64,000 nucleotides of DNA, taken from Ophioceras dolichostomum (lineage: Eukaryota > Ascomycota > Sordariomycetes > Magnaporthales > Ophioceraceae). Made by a program: the position numbers and the translations under genes. Where the stretch lies: contig PYST01000147.1 of the NCBI GenBank assembly GCA_003049485.1, positions 1 through 64,000 on the forward strand, read 5' to 3'. Positions 35,561 through 45,236 of the stretch are shown piece by piece (the stretch's first letter is position 1; each line of letters begins with the position of its first letter). Under the pieces are notes generated by a model. The model worked only from the letters and a program-made list of their open reading frames with translations, was not told where the DNA came from and made no database searches.

Positions 35561-35913
35561 CCGTTACCTCAGCTCCCTACTACTCTGCAATCTCAGCTCG
35601 TAGCCCGTGCACGGATCCCGCAACTTCCACAATCGCATCTGAATTCAAAATCGGCTTGGCCTCTGAGCCATTCACAGGGCGCTGGAGCCGTGTACCCTTC
35701 CAAACGGAAGTTACTCCCAAGAAGAGAAGTGCACGAATTCGAACGCCGTCTTCGAATTTTATTATTTCTCCTGTGTCCTGGGCATTCACCCGCCCCATAA
35801 CATGGATAATCAAACGTTTTACTTCGGGGAGTCGCGCTTAGAGCAGGCAGTGTTGAGTAGCGGTTCTCAACGATGGCGAGGTGAGCCTGCCAGCTAGACC
35901 CCCCCCCCCCCCC

Positions 35914-35926
35914 NNNNNNNNNNNNN
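35914..35926. other. Assembly gap (13 N) inside a C homopolymer
   Basis: The Ns are flanked by 15 C on the left (35899-35913) and 7 C on the right (35927-35933). The true sequence is unknown and the C run may be longer than shown. Confidence 0.95.
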
Positions 35927-37081
35927 CCCCCCCACCAGTCGATACGGCTCGGGCGGCGCGATACCTCGAACTACGGCCCCGGCTACACAGTGTCCGCCGG
36001 GACGTGTCAGCTGACCGTTCGGCGGGGGGCGAGGCTGCAGGACTGCACCACGCCAGGCAGCCACTCACATTCTCCCTTCTTCTCATTGACGAGGTATCAG
36101 TCAAAGAGAGTGTTGTCGCTGACAACCTGTGGCCCAATCTCTCGCTTGTACCCGACGTCAACCATTTTACCCCATGCTACGGTTTCTGCATGGGTATTTT
36201 GCTGACACGAGCAGTCTCAGCCTTGCCTGGCTCAGGCTACCTTCCTACCTAGGTATTGAGGTAGCCACCCACGAAAACTTTGGCCAAGCGTCCTGAACTG
36301 GTTAGTAAGCATGCCGCCCTTTGCCCACCCCTGCTCAGTGATGTTCAGTGATGCTCAGGATTAAATCACCTTTACCGCCCCCTCCGGCAGGACGCACGCC
36401 AACCGTCCCAGGCATTCGGCCACCGACGCCAGGAAGAGGGGGGAGGGGCGGCGCAAATGCGGCCAGACTCCCTGTTTCTGGCACCCCTCCACTTCCTTAA
36501 CGTTTGAGAGCGCGCTGCCTGTTTTCTGTTTCTTGCACGATGGGGAGTCGTGCTGGCGGCGCCACGACATTCAACTCTTAGGCACCGTCCATCTATTATG
36601 TTTTGGGGGCGGCGACTGGGGATTGGTTTGTAGTGTCATGGCGCGGTATCAATTGGGCGCACTGACCAAAGGTTGTGTGGCCAATTGATAAAGCTCCCAG
36701 AGAGACCAAGTCGTCAGACTTGATATTCTCGTCTTTTTAGTGCAAGCGGGTAGGAGCTTCTCGTGCTAGGTCGTGACATGTAGAGGAATCCCAACTCCTC
36801 CCGGGCAGCCGCAAAGCTGCCGCTGTTCTCGCGACAGGAGAATGGCTGCCCATGTTATTGATTCTCCCAGCAAATCGGCGGGGATTTTTTTCCCAGCTTT
36901 TCTTCGGTTTCCCGCCCTCACTTCTCCGCGCTCGATCTCGACAAGTCGCAGTTTGTAAGGTTAGAGTGAACTCCGTATCTGAATTGCCGCATCCTAGCTA
37001 CGACACGCAATTATATGTTTCTAACGTTCTACTTTGCAACCTTCTAGACAGCAGTCTGCTTGAACTTCTCCAAGCATCATA

Positions 37082-40000
37082 ATGTCGGACATTTTTGGTT
37101 AGTTGCGGTTTTTTCGGGCTCTATCACTACGGTCTCCAGCTGAGATTTCGAGTTATTGGCTTCACCACCTTCCTCATCCTCTCCCTCATCCTCTCCCTCA
37201 TCCTCTCCCTCATTCTCTCCCTCATCCTCTCCCTCATCCTTTCTCTCACCCCTTTCCTCTTCCTCGAAAGTTCGACAAGTTCCTTACCATCCTGCCATCT
37301 TGCCCTTCAGCTTCAATCCCGGTCGAGACAGGACCACGTGCCCCTCCTGCGAACTCTCGAGCTGATTTCGAGATCGCCATAATTTATGCCCTCCCACGCG
37401 AAACCGACGCCGTCAGGGCGGTGCTCGACCACAACTACGGTGACAAGTTCGGGAAGGTTGAGGCGCCTACAGACTTGCCGATCGTCCGGTTCATCACCGG
37501 CATCATCGGGCCCCACAATGTCGTGGTCGTCGGCCTGCCTGGCGCCGGCAAGGCCTTCTCAGCGACCATCGCGCCCTTGATCCGCCAAAACTTTCGCAAC
37601 GTCAAGGTCGGCCTGGTGGTCGGAGTCTGCGGCGCGACCCCCATCAGACTCGATGACGGCTCGGACGATGAAATTGTGCTGGGCGATGTCATCATCAGCA
37701 AAGGCGTTGTCGAGTACGACTTCGGGCGGCACACGTCCGACGGGTTCAAACGCAAGACGACGGTTAACGAAGTTCGCGGGAGGCCCAACATCGTGCTCCT
37801 TTCTCTCCTGAGCGACCTAGACAGGCTTGACAAGCGAGAGGAACTTCGAGCCCAGACGGCGCAGAACCTGACTAGCCTCCAGAACGACCCAAAATTTGAG
37901 GACCTTAAGGCGAGCACCCCACCCGCTGCCCGCGATGTTTTATTCAAGCCGTCGTATCGCCACGAGGACGCCGACATGCCGTGCGAGGACGGTTGCGACC
38001 TTGACCAAACTGTGAAGCGGGATCGCTTGCAGGAGCAGGTCCGCCGCCGCCCGACCGGCGGCCGAAAGTCCACATCGGCACCATGGGGCCCGTGGACATG
38101 ATCATGAAGGATGGCAAGCAGCGCGACACTATAGCGCGCAAGGAAATGCTCGTTGCATTTGAGCAGGAGGGCGCAGGGGCTTGGGACATGTTCGATTGGT
38201 GTGTGGTCATCAAGGGCGTCTGCGACTATGCAGACAGCCACAAGGCCAAGGGATGGCAGCGCTACGCTGCTGCGACCGCTACAGCCTGTATGAAGGCATT
38301 TGTAACCTACCACCTGCCTCCACCGACGCCACGAGGTTCGTCTGACGCCTAGATCATCCCGGGACTCGTGGCTACACATTTTCTGACATGTTGAATAGAT
38401 TTGTCTCCCCTCTCTAGTTCGGAAACCGAAATCATGAAAGAGCTGTACGTCGCAAACATGGAGGCTGAGATCGAGTCACTCGAAGCCCGCAAGGACAAGC
38501 TGCTAGAGGATTCGTACAAGTAGATTCTCGACACCAACGCGTACAAGGAGTTCGTCGACCAGAGCCACGGCAAATCGAAAAACCTCTGGTGGATCAAAGG
38601 CGATGCAGGGAAGGGAAAGACGATGCTCCTCATGGGCATCATCCGCAAGCTCAAAGAGCACCTAAAGACGCGTCCCGGCTCTACGCGCTTGTCCTACTTC
38701 TTCTGTCAGGCTACGGACAACACGGTCAATACGGCGGCTTCTGTGGTCCGAGGCCTGGTCTGGATGCTTGTACGACAGAACAGGTCCCTCCTGCGCCACG
38801 TGGTGGCGGAGTTTCACGACCTCGGGCAGAAGCCGTTTGACGGGCCAAAGGTTTTCTACAGCCTCAGGCAAGTCCTTTGGTCTATACTCGACGAGGCCAC
38901 AGCAGGAACGTTTTTCATCATTGACGCTCTCAACGAGTGCAAGCGCGACGAGCCCGGGCTGAAGCAACTCCTCGAGCTGATTTTCGAAGCGTCGATGCGG
39001 ACACCCCAAGTCAAGTGGCTCGTGTCGATCAGGAACGAGCCTGACATTGAGAATATGCTTGAGGAGCATGCGAAGAGGATCTGCCTTTGCCTTGAGCTAA
39101 ACGCCGAAGCCGTGAGGGGCGCCGTCGAAGCCTACATTGACCACAAAATGTCGCAGTTCGTCGAGAGGCACAAGAAGATTTCTGCAGCCAGTGTCGAGAA
39201 GAGGCGGCAGGAGGTCACTTCAATCCTCCGCGAGAAGGCTGATGGAACCTTCCTCTGGGTGGCCCTTGTCTACAAGCAAATTGAGGAATGCGACCTGGAC
39301 GAAGTCGTCGAATACGTCCAGGAGATGCCATCGACGTTGAACGACGTGTATGCGCGGATGATGCGCCGGATCGACGAACTCAAAGGCGTAAAACCGAAAC
39401 GCTGCAGACAGGTCCTTATTGTCGCCGTCAACGCATATCGCCCTCTCCGTATATCAGAACTAATAGCTTTGGCCGCATTACCGGAAGATGCGCCCCACGA
39501 GGATACTATAAAGCGCTGTGGCATTTTCGCAATTAGGGATGCGACCGTCTTCTTTGTTCATCAGTCGGCAAAGGACTACCTTATCGCGGACCCAAGGGAC
39601 TCGGACATCCTGCCCCGGATTGTCCCCGCTGGATACGCTGATGGACACCGCCTGGTCTTGTGTCGGTCAATCGAGTGTATGTCACGGACTTTACGGCAAA
39701 ACATGTACTACTTGTGCACACCGGGGTCCTCAATCGTCAAACCGCCGCACTCCGATCCGTTGGCTGAAGCAGCCTACTCGTGTCTATTGGGTTGATCATC
39801 TATGTGACAGCAAGGCTGTCGACCATCTCCAAGATAAGAGGCTGGTCCATACCTTCCTTTAGGGAAAAGTCCTCTACTGGTTTGAGGCACTCAGTCTGCT
39901 GAAAGAAATTCCACAAGGAGTCAAGTCCCTGGTCAAATTGGAAAAGCTGCTAAAAAGTCAAGTAAGTTCGAATAATTCCTTCCACTTTTTTTATTATAAT

Positions 40001-40482
40001 GGCTAACATTATTGTGTAGGAAAAGCTGCCATCTCAACTCAGCGATTTGGTCCACGATGCCTGGCGTTTTATCCTTTACTTCGGATCAGTGGTGGAAAAA
40101 TATCCCCTTCAACTCTACGCTTCTGAGCTTGTCTTCAGCCCGAATCACAGCGTAATTAAAACGCGGTTTGAACAAGATGGCCTGCACAGGATTTCACTAA
40201 AGCCACTTAAGCCACTTATGAGAAATAGATGGAGTTCTTGCTTGCGGACGCTAGAGGGCCACACTAGCTATGTCACGTCGGTAGCCTTCTAGGGCGACGG
40301 CCGGCTGGTGGCGTCGGGCTCGTACGACAAAACCGTTAAGCTCTGGGACGCGGCTACAGGCCAGCTGAACCAAATGCTGCAGGGCCACACTAGCTATGTT
40401 ACGTCGGTAGCTTTTTCAGGCGACGGCCGGCTGGTGGCGTCGGGCTTGTACGACAAAACCGTTAAGCTCTGGGACGCGGCAA
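37082..40482 (+). pseudogene. NLR-like relic: PNP domain, NACHT, WD40 repeats
   Basis: The PNP-like part (FEIAIIYALPRETDAVRAVL, VGLVVGVCGATP, then GTMGPVDMIM and VIKGVCDYADSHKAKGWQRY) is broken by a frameshift between about 38040 and 38080. The NACHT domain follows with P-loop IKGDAGKGKTML and FFIIDALNECKRDE. It is preceded by an in-frame TAG at 38521-38523 (where relatives have Trp), followed by a frameshift near 39775, TAG at 39860-39862, a likely intron 39962..40019, and TAG at 40290-40292. Two WD40 repeats of 42 residues (40251.. and 40377..) end abruptly at WDAA near 40482. Intact relatives are HET-E/HET-D-type incompatibility and recognition proteins. The likely start is ATG 37082 with a short 5' intron, not proven. 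Confidence 0.85.
37172..37247 (+). repeat. Pyrimidine-rich 12-bp tandem repeat
   Basis: About six copies of CCTCATCCTCTC with few changes run through the 5' part of the second NLR-like relic. It probably lies in a 5' UTR or first intron, because the PNP domain begins only at about 37360. Confidence 0.8.
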
Positions 40483-40502
40483 TGCCGCAGCAGTTCCCCT
40501 TA
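40251..40502 (+). repeat. Two near-identical 126-bp WD40-coding repeats
   Basis: Copy 1 starts at 40251 and copy 2 at 40377. They differ at about eight positions over the first 104 bases and encode LEGHTSYVTSVAF-GDGRL and LQGHTSYVTSVAFSGDGRLV, each continuing ASG-YDKTVKLWDAA. Copy 1 carries a TAG stop where copy 2 has Ser. High sequence identity between WD40 units is a hallmark of the fast-evolving repeat arrays of fungal NLRs. Confidence 0.85.
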
Positions 40503-41094
40503 GCAAGTTTACCCGGGGTGCTGAAACGACGCCGCGGATCGTGATGGAGTCCATCGAGGGCGAAAATCTCGACCGCGTTTGGGATACTTACACGGACGAC
40601 GAGAAGGAGTCCGTCATCTCCCAGCTTCGCAGTTACATGGCCGAGCTCCGCCAGATCAAGGGCACCATTATCGGGAGCGTCGACGGAACGTGTGCAACGA
40701 CCACTACTTCGACAACGACCGTGGCGGCTACGGCCCGTTTGCGAGTGAAGCAGACTTCAACGGCGGCATCGCGAGGGACTTGAGGAAGATTCAGCCCCAC
40801 GATTGGGTCGAGTGTACCTGCGACATCTGGGCCAAAGTCATGACCGGCCACGAGATAGTCATGACGCACAACGACTTCGATCCTGGGAACATCCTAGTCC
40901 GAGGCTCCCAAGTCGTCACGCTGTTGGACTGGGAGCCCTCGGGCTTCTATCCGGAGTACTGGGGGTATTGTAAGGCCATGAGGCGCCCGGAATGGGAGAG
41001 TGGATGGATTAAGGATAGGGCTCTGGACAAGATCGTCAAACCGTACATGATGGAGCTGTCGGTAATCTGGAACACTAACGAGATAACTTGGTAG
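40483..41094 (+). pseudogene. Truncated APH-family kinase-like gene fused behind WD40 repeats
   Basis: The sequence encodes the C-terminal two thirds of an aminoglycoside-phosphotransferase-like protein: RIVMESIEGENLDRVWDTYT, GTIIGSVDG, then CNDHYFDNDRGGYGPFASEA, the catalytic loop THNDFDPGNILV and LLDWEPSGFYPEYWGYCKA, ending EITW before a TAG at 41092-41094. The N-terminal nucleotide-binding lobe is missing and a frameshift at about 40690 separates the two halves. The 5' end abuts the last WD40 repeat without intergenic sequence, so a deletion or recombination joined two genes. Catalytic Asp and metal-binding Asp are both retained here, unlike in the relic at 11741-12688. Confidence 0.8.
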
Positions 41095-41134
41095 AGGGGA
41101 GCTGGCTAGCAATCTTGATCTCACGGTCTCCGGA

Positions 41135-42025
41135 TTACACTTTCCAGCCCACCACTGAACGGAGGAATTCCACAATGTCATCAATCTCGTCCGGAATCTT
41201 ATACCAGTGCCCCAGGTCGTTGTACAACTTGAGCTTGACCTTGTAGCCCGCTTTCTCCAGCGTTGCAGCCATGTCCTCGCTCAGCGAGCACGGCACTCTG
41301 TCGTCGGCGCTACCGTGCCCGATGAAGATGGGCGTCGAGTGAGCTGTGCTCTCGAGGCCCGGCTTCTCCAATGCCGGGAGGCCCAGAAGGTCTCTCTCGA
41401 AGATCGAGGCCTTGACGACGGCCGGATCCTGCTGCTGCTCTTCTCCCTCCTCGTCGCCGCCCCTAGAAAAGGGGTCATCATCCTCGTCCATGACATCCTC
41501 CGTGACGGCCTCGTCGATATCCTCGCGGAAAGGGAGGTAGCCGCTCATGCCGACGAAGCCGCCCACGGCATAATGCAGGCTCAGCAGTACCGAGATGGAT
41601 ATGGCACATCCCTGGCTCAGCCCGCCGAGGACGACGTTGCTGGACGGGATCTTGCTGATTTCTTGCTCCTGACGAAGCAGTTCCAATATCTCTAGGGCGG
41701 ACTCGCCGAGGCCCCGGATCTGCCGCTCCTTGTGGACGGAAGGGTCCGACAGGCAAGCCTTGTCGAACCAAATCGTCAGCATAGCCCGGCCGAAGGCGCT
41801 TGCGCGTCGTCGGCGAGCAGTGGGGAAGATGAATCTCGTGTTGGGCATGAGCTGCGTGAGCGTCTGGCCGTCAGAAGTCACGCCGGTCTCGAGGAGCTCC
41901 CTGCCGAACTTCTCCCCGTTGGAACCCATGCCGTGGAGGATAATGAAGCTGTGCGTGTGCGCTGAGGTTGGTTCTACGACGAAAGGCGGCGGCGACGACG
42001 ACGGGTCTGGCTGTGGTTGAGACAT
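41135..42025 (-). CDS. Phospholipase/carboxylesterase family hydrolase (acyl-protein thioesterase-like)
   Basis: A single exon from ATG 42025 encodes 296 residues of alpha/beta hydrolase fold. Visible catalytic features are the oxyanion-side HGMGSNGE, the nucleophile elbow GLSQG (GxSxG), an Asp in GHGSADDRVP and a His in DLGHWYK. The family includes acyl-protein thioesterases that remove palmitate from proteins and lysophospholipases in the cytosol. An acidic insertion (VTEDVMDEDDDPFSRGGDEE) between the nucleophile and Asp regions is unusual and likely a disordered loop. The first ATG of the frame is 42025; the codon before it in the longer frame is TTG. Confidence 0.88.
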   Translation of the reverse strand: MSQPQPDPSSSPPPFVVEPTSAHTHSFIILHGMGSNGEKFGRELLETGVTSDGQTLTQLMPNTRFIFPTARRRRASAFGRAMLTIWFDKACLSDPSVHKERQIRGLGESALEILELLRQEQEISKIPSSNVVLGGLSQGCAISISVLLSLHYAVGGFVGMSGYLPFREDIDEAVTEDVMDEDDDPFSRGGDEEGEEQQQDPAVVKASIFERDLLGLPALEKPGLESTAHSTPIFIGHGSADDRVPCSLSEDMAATLEKAGYKVKLKLYNDLGHWYKIPDEIDDIVEFLRSVVGWKV

Positions 42026-42595
42026 TTCCAAAGAACGCAGCGAAGCGATTCACCATTACAAGTCGGTAGCGGCTTGGTTGCGAGAGGCATGTAATATAGG
42101 TAGGTGATTCATGTGTTTTTGTTGGCGGGCCAGCGTGGTAAGTGGTTTGAGCAGCGATTCAAAGAGATGGGCGTCAATTAGGCACCAGCCCTCACTGCGC
42201 GGGTATTGTGCAACCATCAAAAATGCATGTGTGTTGGTGATCAGAATCGCCAACTTTTACACACATACACACGAACACACACACATATATATATATATAT
42301 ACCTACCTATGTAACCAGGGCTTGCACCCGTAAGCAACGATCCTTACCAGATATCAAAGAATGGGGCCCCGCCCCTCAGCAACGAGAGGAGAGAATGTCT
42401 CTCCGGCACCTGTACATCACCGCAGGCCCGTGAGAGGACGGGAGCACACCAATGACATGGATTACCAGCCATGTCTCTTGAATTGGTTTGACTAGGCACC
42501 TATATACACTTGGCTCCTAAATCTATATGCACTCCACGCCCATATTCATATCTTGTGGAACAGCGCCGTCCCCTTCTTTCTGAGCGTTGCTCTAC
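42026..42595. other. Intergenic with AC/AT microsatellite
   Basis: This lies between the start of the hydrolase gene and the 3' end of the cellulase gene (both minus strand). It contains a dinucleotide tract at 42259-42300 and no gene. Confidence 0.6.
42259..42300. repeat. AC/AT dinucleotide microsatellite
   Basis: An imperfect (AC)n run passes directly into (AT)n, about 42 bp in all. Confidence 0.9.
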
Positions 42596-43679
42596 TTAGG
42601 CAGGCAGGCACTGAGAGTACCAATCGTTCACAAATTTGCACACGGCCCCAGAGACGCAGGTCGTCGGGCCAGTCCAACCAATCCCACCACACTGCCCGTA
42701 CAGGGCAGAAGACGAGCCGGTCGACCCAGCAGAGGTCGTGGTCCTTGTGCTGGTTGCCCGAGAGGTCGTGGTCCCGGATCCGCCAGTCGGCACGTTGTAC
42801 ACCGGGAAGCTGGAGTCGTCGGACCTCTTGCAGCCCGACCGGGCGGTCAGCGCGCTAGGGCACTGGACCTGGGTGAAGGTGATGTCCGGGTTGTCGGCGT
42901 TGAGGAACCAGTCGAAGCGCCAGTAGCACCCGGCCTTAAGGAACGACGGGAACGAGTCGCACTGGCTCCGGCTGCTGATGCCGCCGTAGCGCTCGCCGGG
43001 GAGGCCGCCGAACTGAGGGGTGCACCCGTCGAAGATGCCCACGCCGCCTCCGGGGATTTGCAGGTCGAAGTGGTTGGCGCCGAGGTCGCCGCCCGTGTTG
43101 GTGGACTGGACCACCATGCTCTTGCCGGCCACTGGTCCGGAGGTGAAAGTGATTCTAACGAAGCAGTCAAGACGCGTGAGAAAAAGATAGATTCTTCAAT
43201 AATGACACGAGAAGAGAGGGAACCAAAGAGAGAAAGTGACTTACGCATAGCAAGCACAGCACCAGCTTGATTCAGTGCCGCCAGTGATGGCGGTCGCTGC
43301 GAATCCGTACGAGAACTGGTCGTTGACCGCCCACGGAGCCTGGTTCGAGCAGGAGAAGGCAGTGCCCCCATCGCAGCCCGACTTGATGGCCGGGTTCGTC
43401 AAGGGGTTGTCATTCTTGTCACAGGTTGTGACGGGCGCGCTGACGGAAGCCTTGCCAGTCCAGGCGCACGAAGGCTTGCAGCAGTCCCAGTATCTGTTTA
43501 GGGGCGACGAACTCAGAATGGGTTGCACCACCAGGATACACCATGGCAGACTAGTAGCTACAGGTACCTAGGTTGGGTAGACAGATTACATACCTCGTCG
43601 TTTTACCTGAGCCTGACGCAGCGAGAGCCCCTGAAGCGCTAGCCAAGGCTAACATCAGAGTGAGAGGAGAAGAGCCCAT
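42596..43679 (-). CDS. Secreted GH45 endoglucanase with C-terminal CBM1
   Basis: Exons are 43679..43594, 43493..43245 and 43154..42596, with introns of 100 and 90 nt (GTATGT and GTAAGT donors); the total of 894 nt gives 297 residues. A signal peptide (MGSSPLTLMLALASASGALA) is followed by the GH45 signature TRYWDCCKPSCAW, whose Asp (residue 32) is the catalytic nucleophile-side acid. The second part carries HFDLQIPGGGVGIFDGCTPQF. A Ser/Thr-rich linker leads to a fungal cellulose-binding module (ALYGQCGGIGWTGPTTC...). The enzyme hydrolyses internal beta-1,4 bonds of cellulose outside the cell. The many Cys residues form disulfides. A TATAAAA box lies about 95 bp upstream of the ATG. The exon phases fit the known fungal GH45 layout. 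Confidence 0.95.
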
Positions 43680-45236
43680 TTTGCTAGGACAAGGAGTTTG
43701 ACAGGCAGATCGATGTCATGAGCAGTATAATAGACTAACCAGAAAAAAAAGCTCACGAAGGGGAGCAGGCATTTTATATCCTTGAAATCAAGAACAGGCA
43801 ATGGAGGCCAGGGAGATGACCCTCGGCGCCTTCGCGGAGCGTCGACGCCACACGGAGCATCTAGCTCCCCAAGAACATCCGCTTGGAGGCGTGCCCAAAC
43901 ATTCTAGCTCGTGGTAGCCGGCTCGAAACTCCTGGAGAAGCTGGAGAAACCAGGAGCCATATCCATGATGGGCAGCATGGGCAGCTGATGCTAGGGCGAA
44001 GCTGTACCCACTTGGGTCGGACAAAAGAGTAATAACGGTGATGCGCCTCCGAATCCTGGCCAAATCCCACTAATCAAACGCGCGGGGGAAATCCAGGGAC
44101 TCCAGGTGCGACGCTGGTTCCCTCCCGTCAGGCCGGGCATCGAATCCGGGTTGAGAAAATGTGATGAGGCTCTCTTCGGAGTGCCAATCCCTAAATCTAA
44201 GACGTGGGCCGGGATCACGGGAAGATGAGGCGTCGTCGCGAGTGGCACCCTCAGTTTGCTGTTGGGGAAGCTAACCAGCTTGGTCAGGGTTGAAGTTTCC
44301 ACATAATTGGCAAACTGGCTGAGAATAAGATCCCACAGACGTCATGAGCAATGAGAAGCTTTGCTAAACCCTCTTCTTTATCCTGGAATTACCAGCAGAT
44401 ATCTCTGACGTGACCGACATGGAGACCGCGTGGATGGTGCGAGGTGTCGTCCTCAAAGACGAATGATGCCTCAGGGCACTTCCATTGAACCCCCGCTTGT
44501 TCGAAGTGAAAGGCGGCGCGGAAAAAAATTTGGTTTCCGGGTTCGAGTGCCTTGCCATATGCTGTCATCCGAGAATGCTTAATGAGGTTATACAATACCT
44601 AGGTGCTTAGGAAGTCGTCCTATTCTATTCCTAGGTTGAGAAGGAGAATCGGAAGCAAAGAATAGACGTCACTGCACCTGCGCCGTGGGGTGGGCATCAC
44701 AAAATGTGGTCCGTGCTCAGAGGTCAGCGGCCGCTAATCCTATCTTGGCTTAGCGCACGGCGCGGTCGCCTCAAGCTCAAAGTCGCCTCACAGCAGTACA
44801 GAAAAATTGAGGTGGAATGAACGCCAACGAGAAGGGACAAAGTCAGACACAAACATCCATAGACGGCCGCATAGAGGGCGGCTTTCATCGCGTGAGACCC
44901 GCGCAAAGGACATCGCACGCGGAGAACCTGGTCGCACATCTCCATCTTTCGACTCTATCCTAATTCACGTCTGGTCGGGCTCGGTTGGTGCACAATCTGG
45001 AGGATCGCACCTCTGCTCGGCGGAGCGTCGATTTCAAATCAACGGCGTCTGCCTCGACGAGCTCGACGACGAGGACGCGACCGCTGCACCGCGCCTGAGA
45101 CACCCGTCGATTGTTGCCGTCGCCTTGACTCGCCTTTTTCGCTTTCGAGTTGTTATTAGCGCATCTCTCCTCCCGCCGCAAGAGACCTCGCTTTGTTCAT
45201 CGATTCCCAAAAAGTCGAAACCCGAACGACGAGAAG
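43680..45236. promoter_or_regulatory. Divergent promoter region between GH45 cellulase and RPB2
   Basis: A TATAAAA (minus strand, 43778-43772) belongs to the cellulase. A TACCTAGGT element occurs at 44596-44604, near the middle. The right half, rich in CG and GAG/CTC, is likely the RPB2 promoter and 5' UTR. No gene is seen in the 1.56 kb. Confidence 0.55.
43772..43778 (-). promoter_or_regulatory. TATA box of the GH45 cellulase gene
   Basis: The minus strand reads TATAAAA about 95 bp upstream of the start codon, a usual spacing for strongly regulated secreted-enzyme genes in fungi. Confidence 0.6.

Larger units (their letters stand above)
35322..37081. other. Gap-containing intergenic region
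   Basis: This holds the promoter of the TFIIIC gene, a pol III B-box-like site at 35495-35504, an assembly gap of 13 N (35914-35926) inside a long C run, and a TACCTAGGTA palindrome at 36246-36255. Several short frames exist on both strands but none has a domain signature. Confidence 0.5.
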
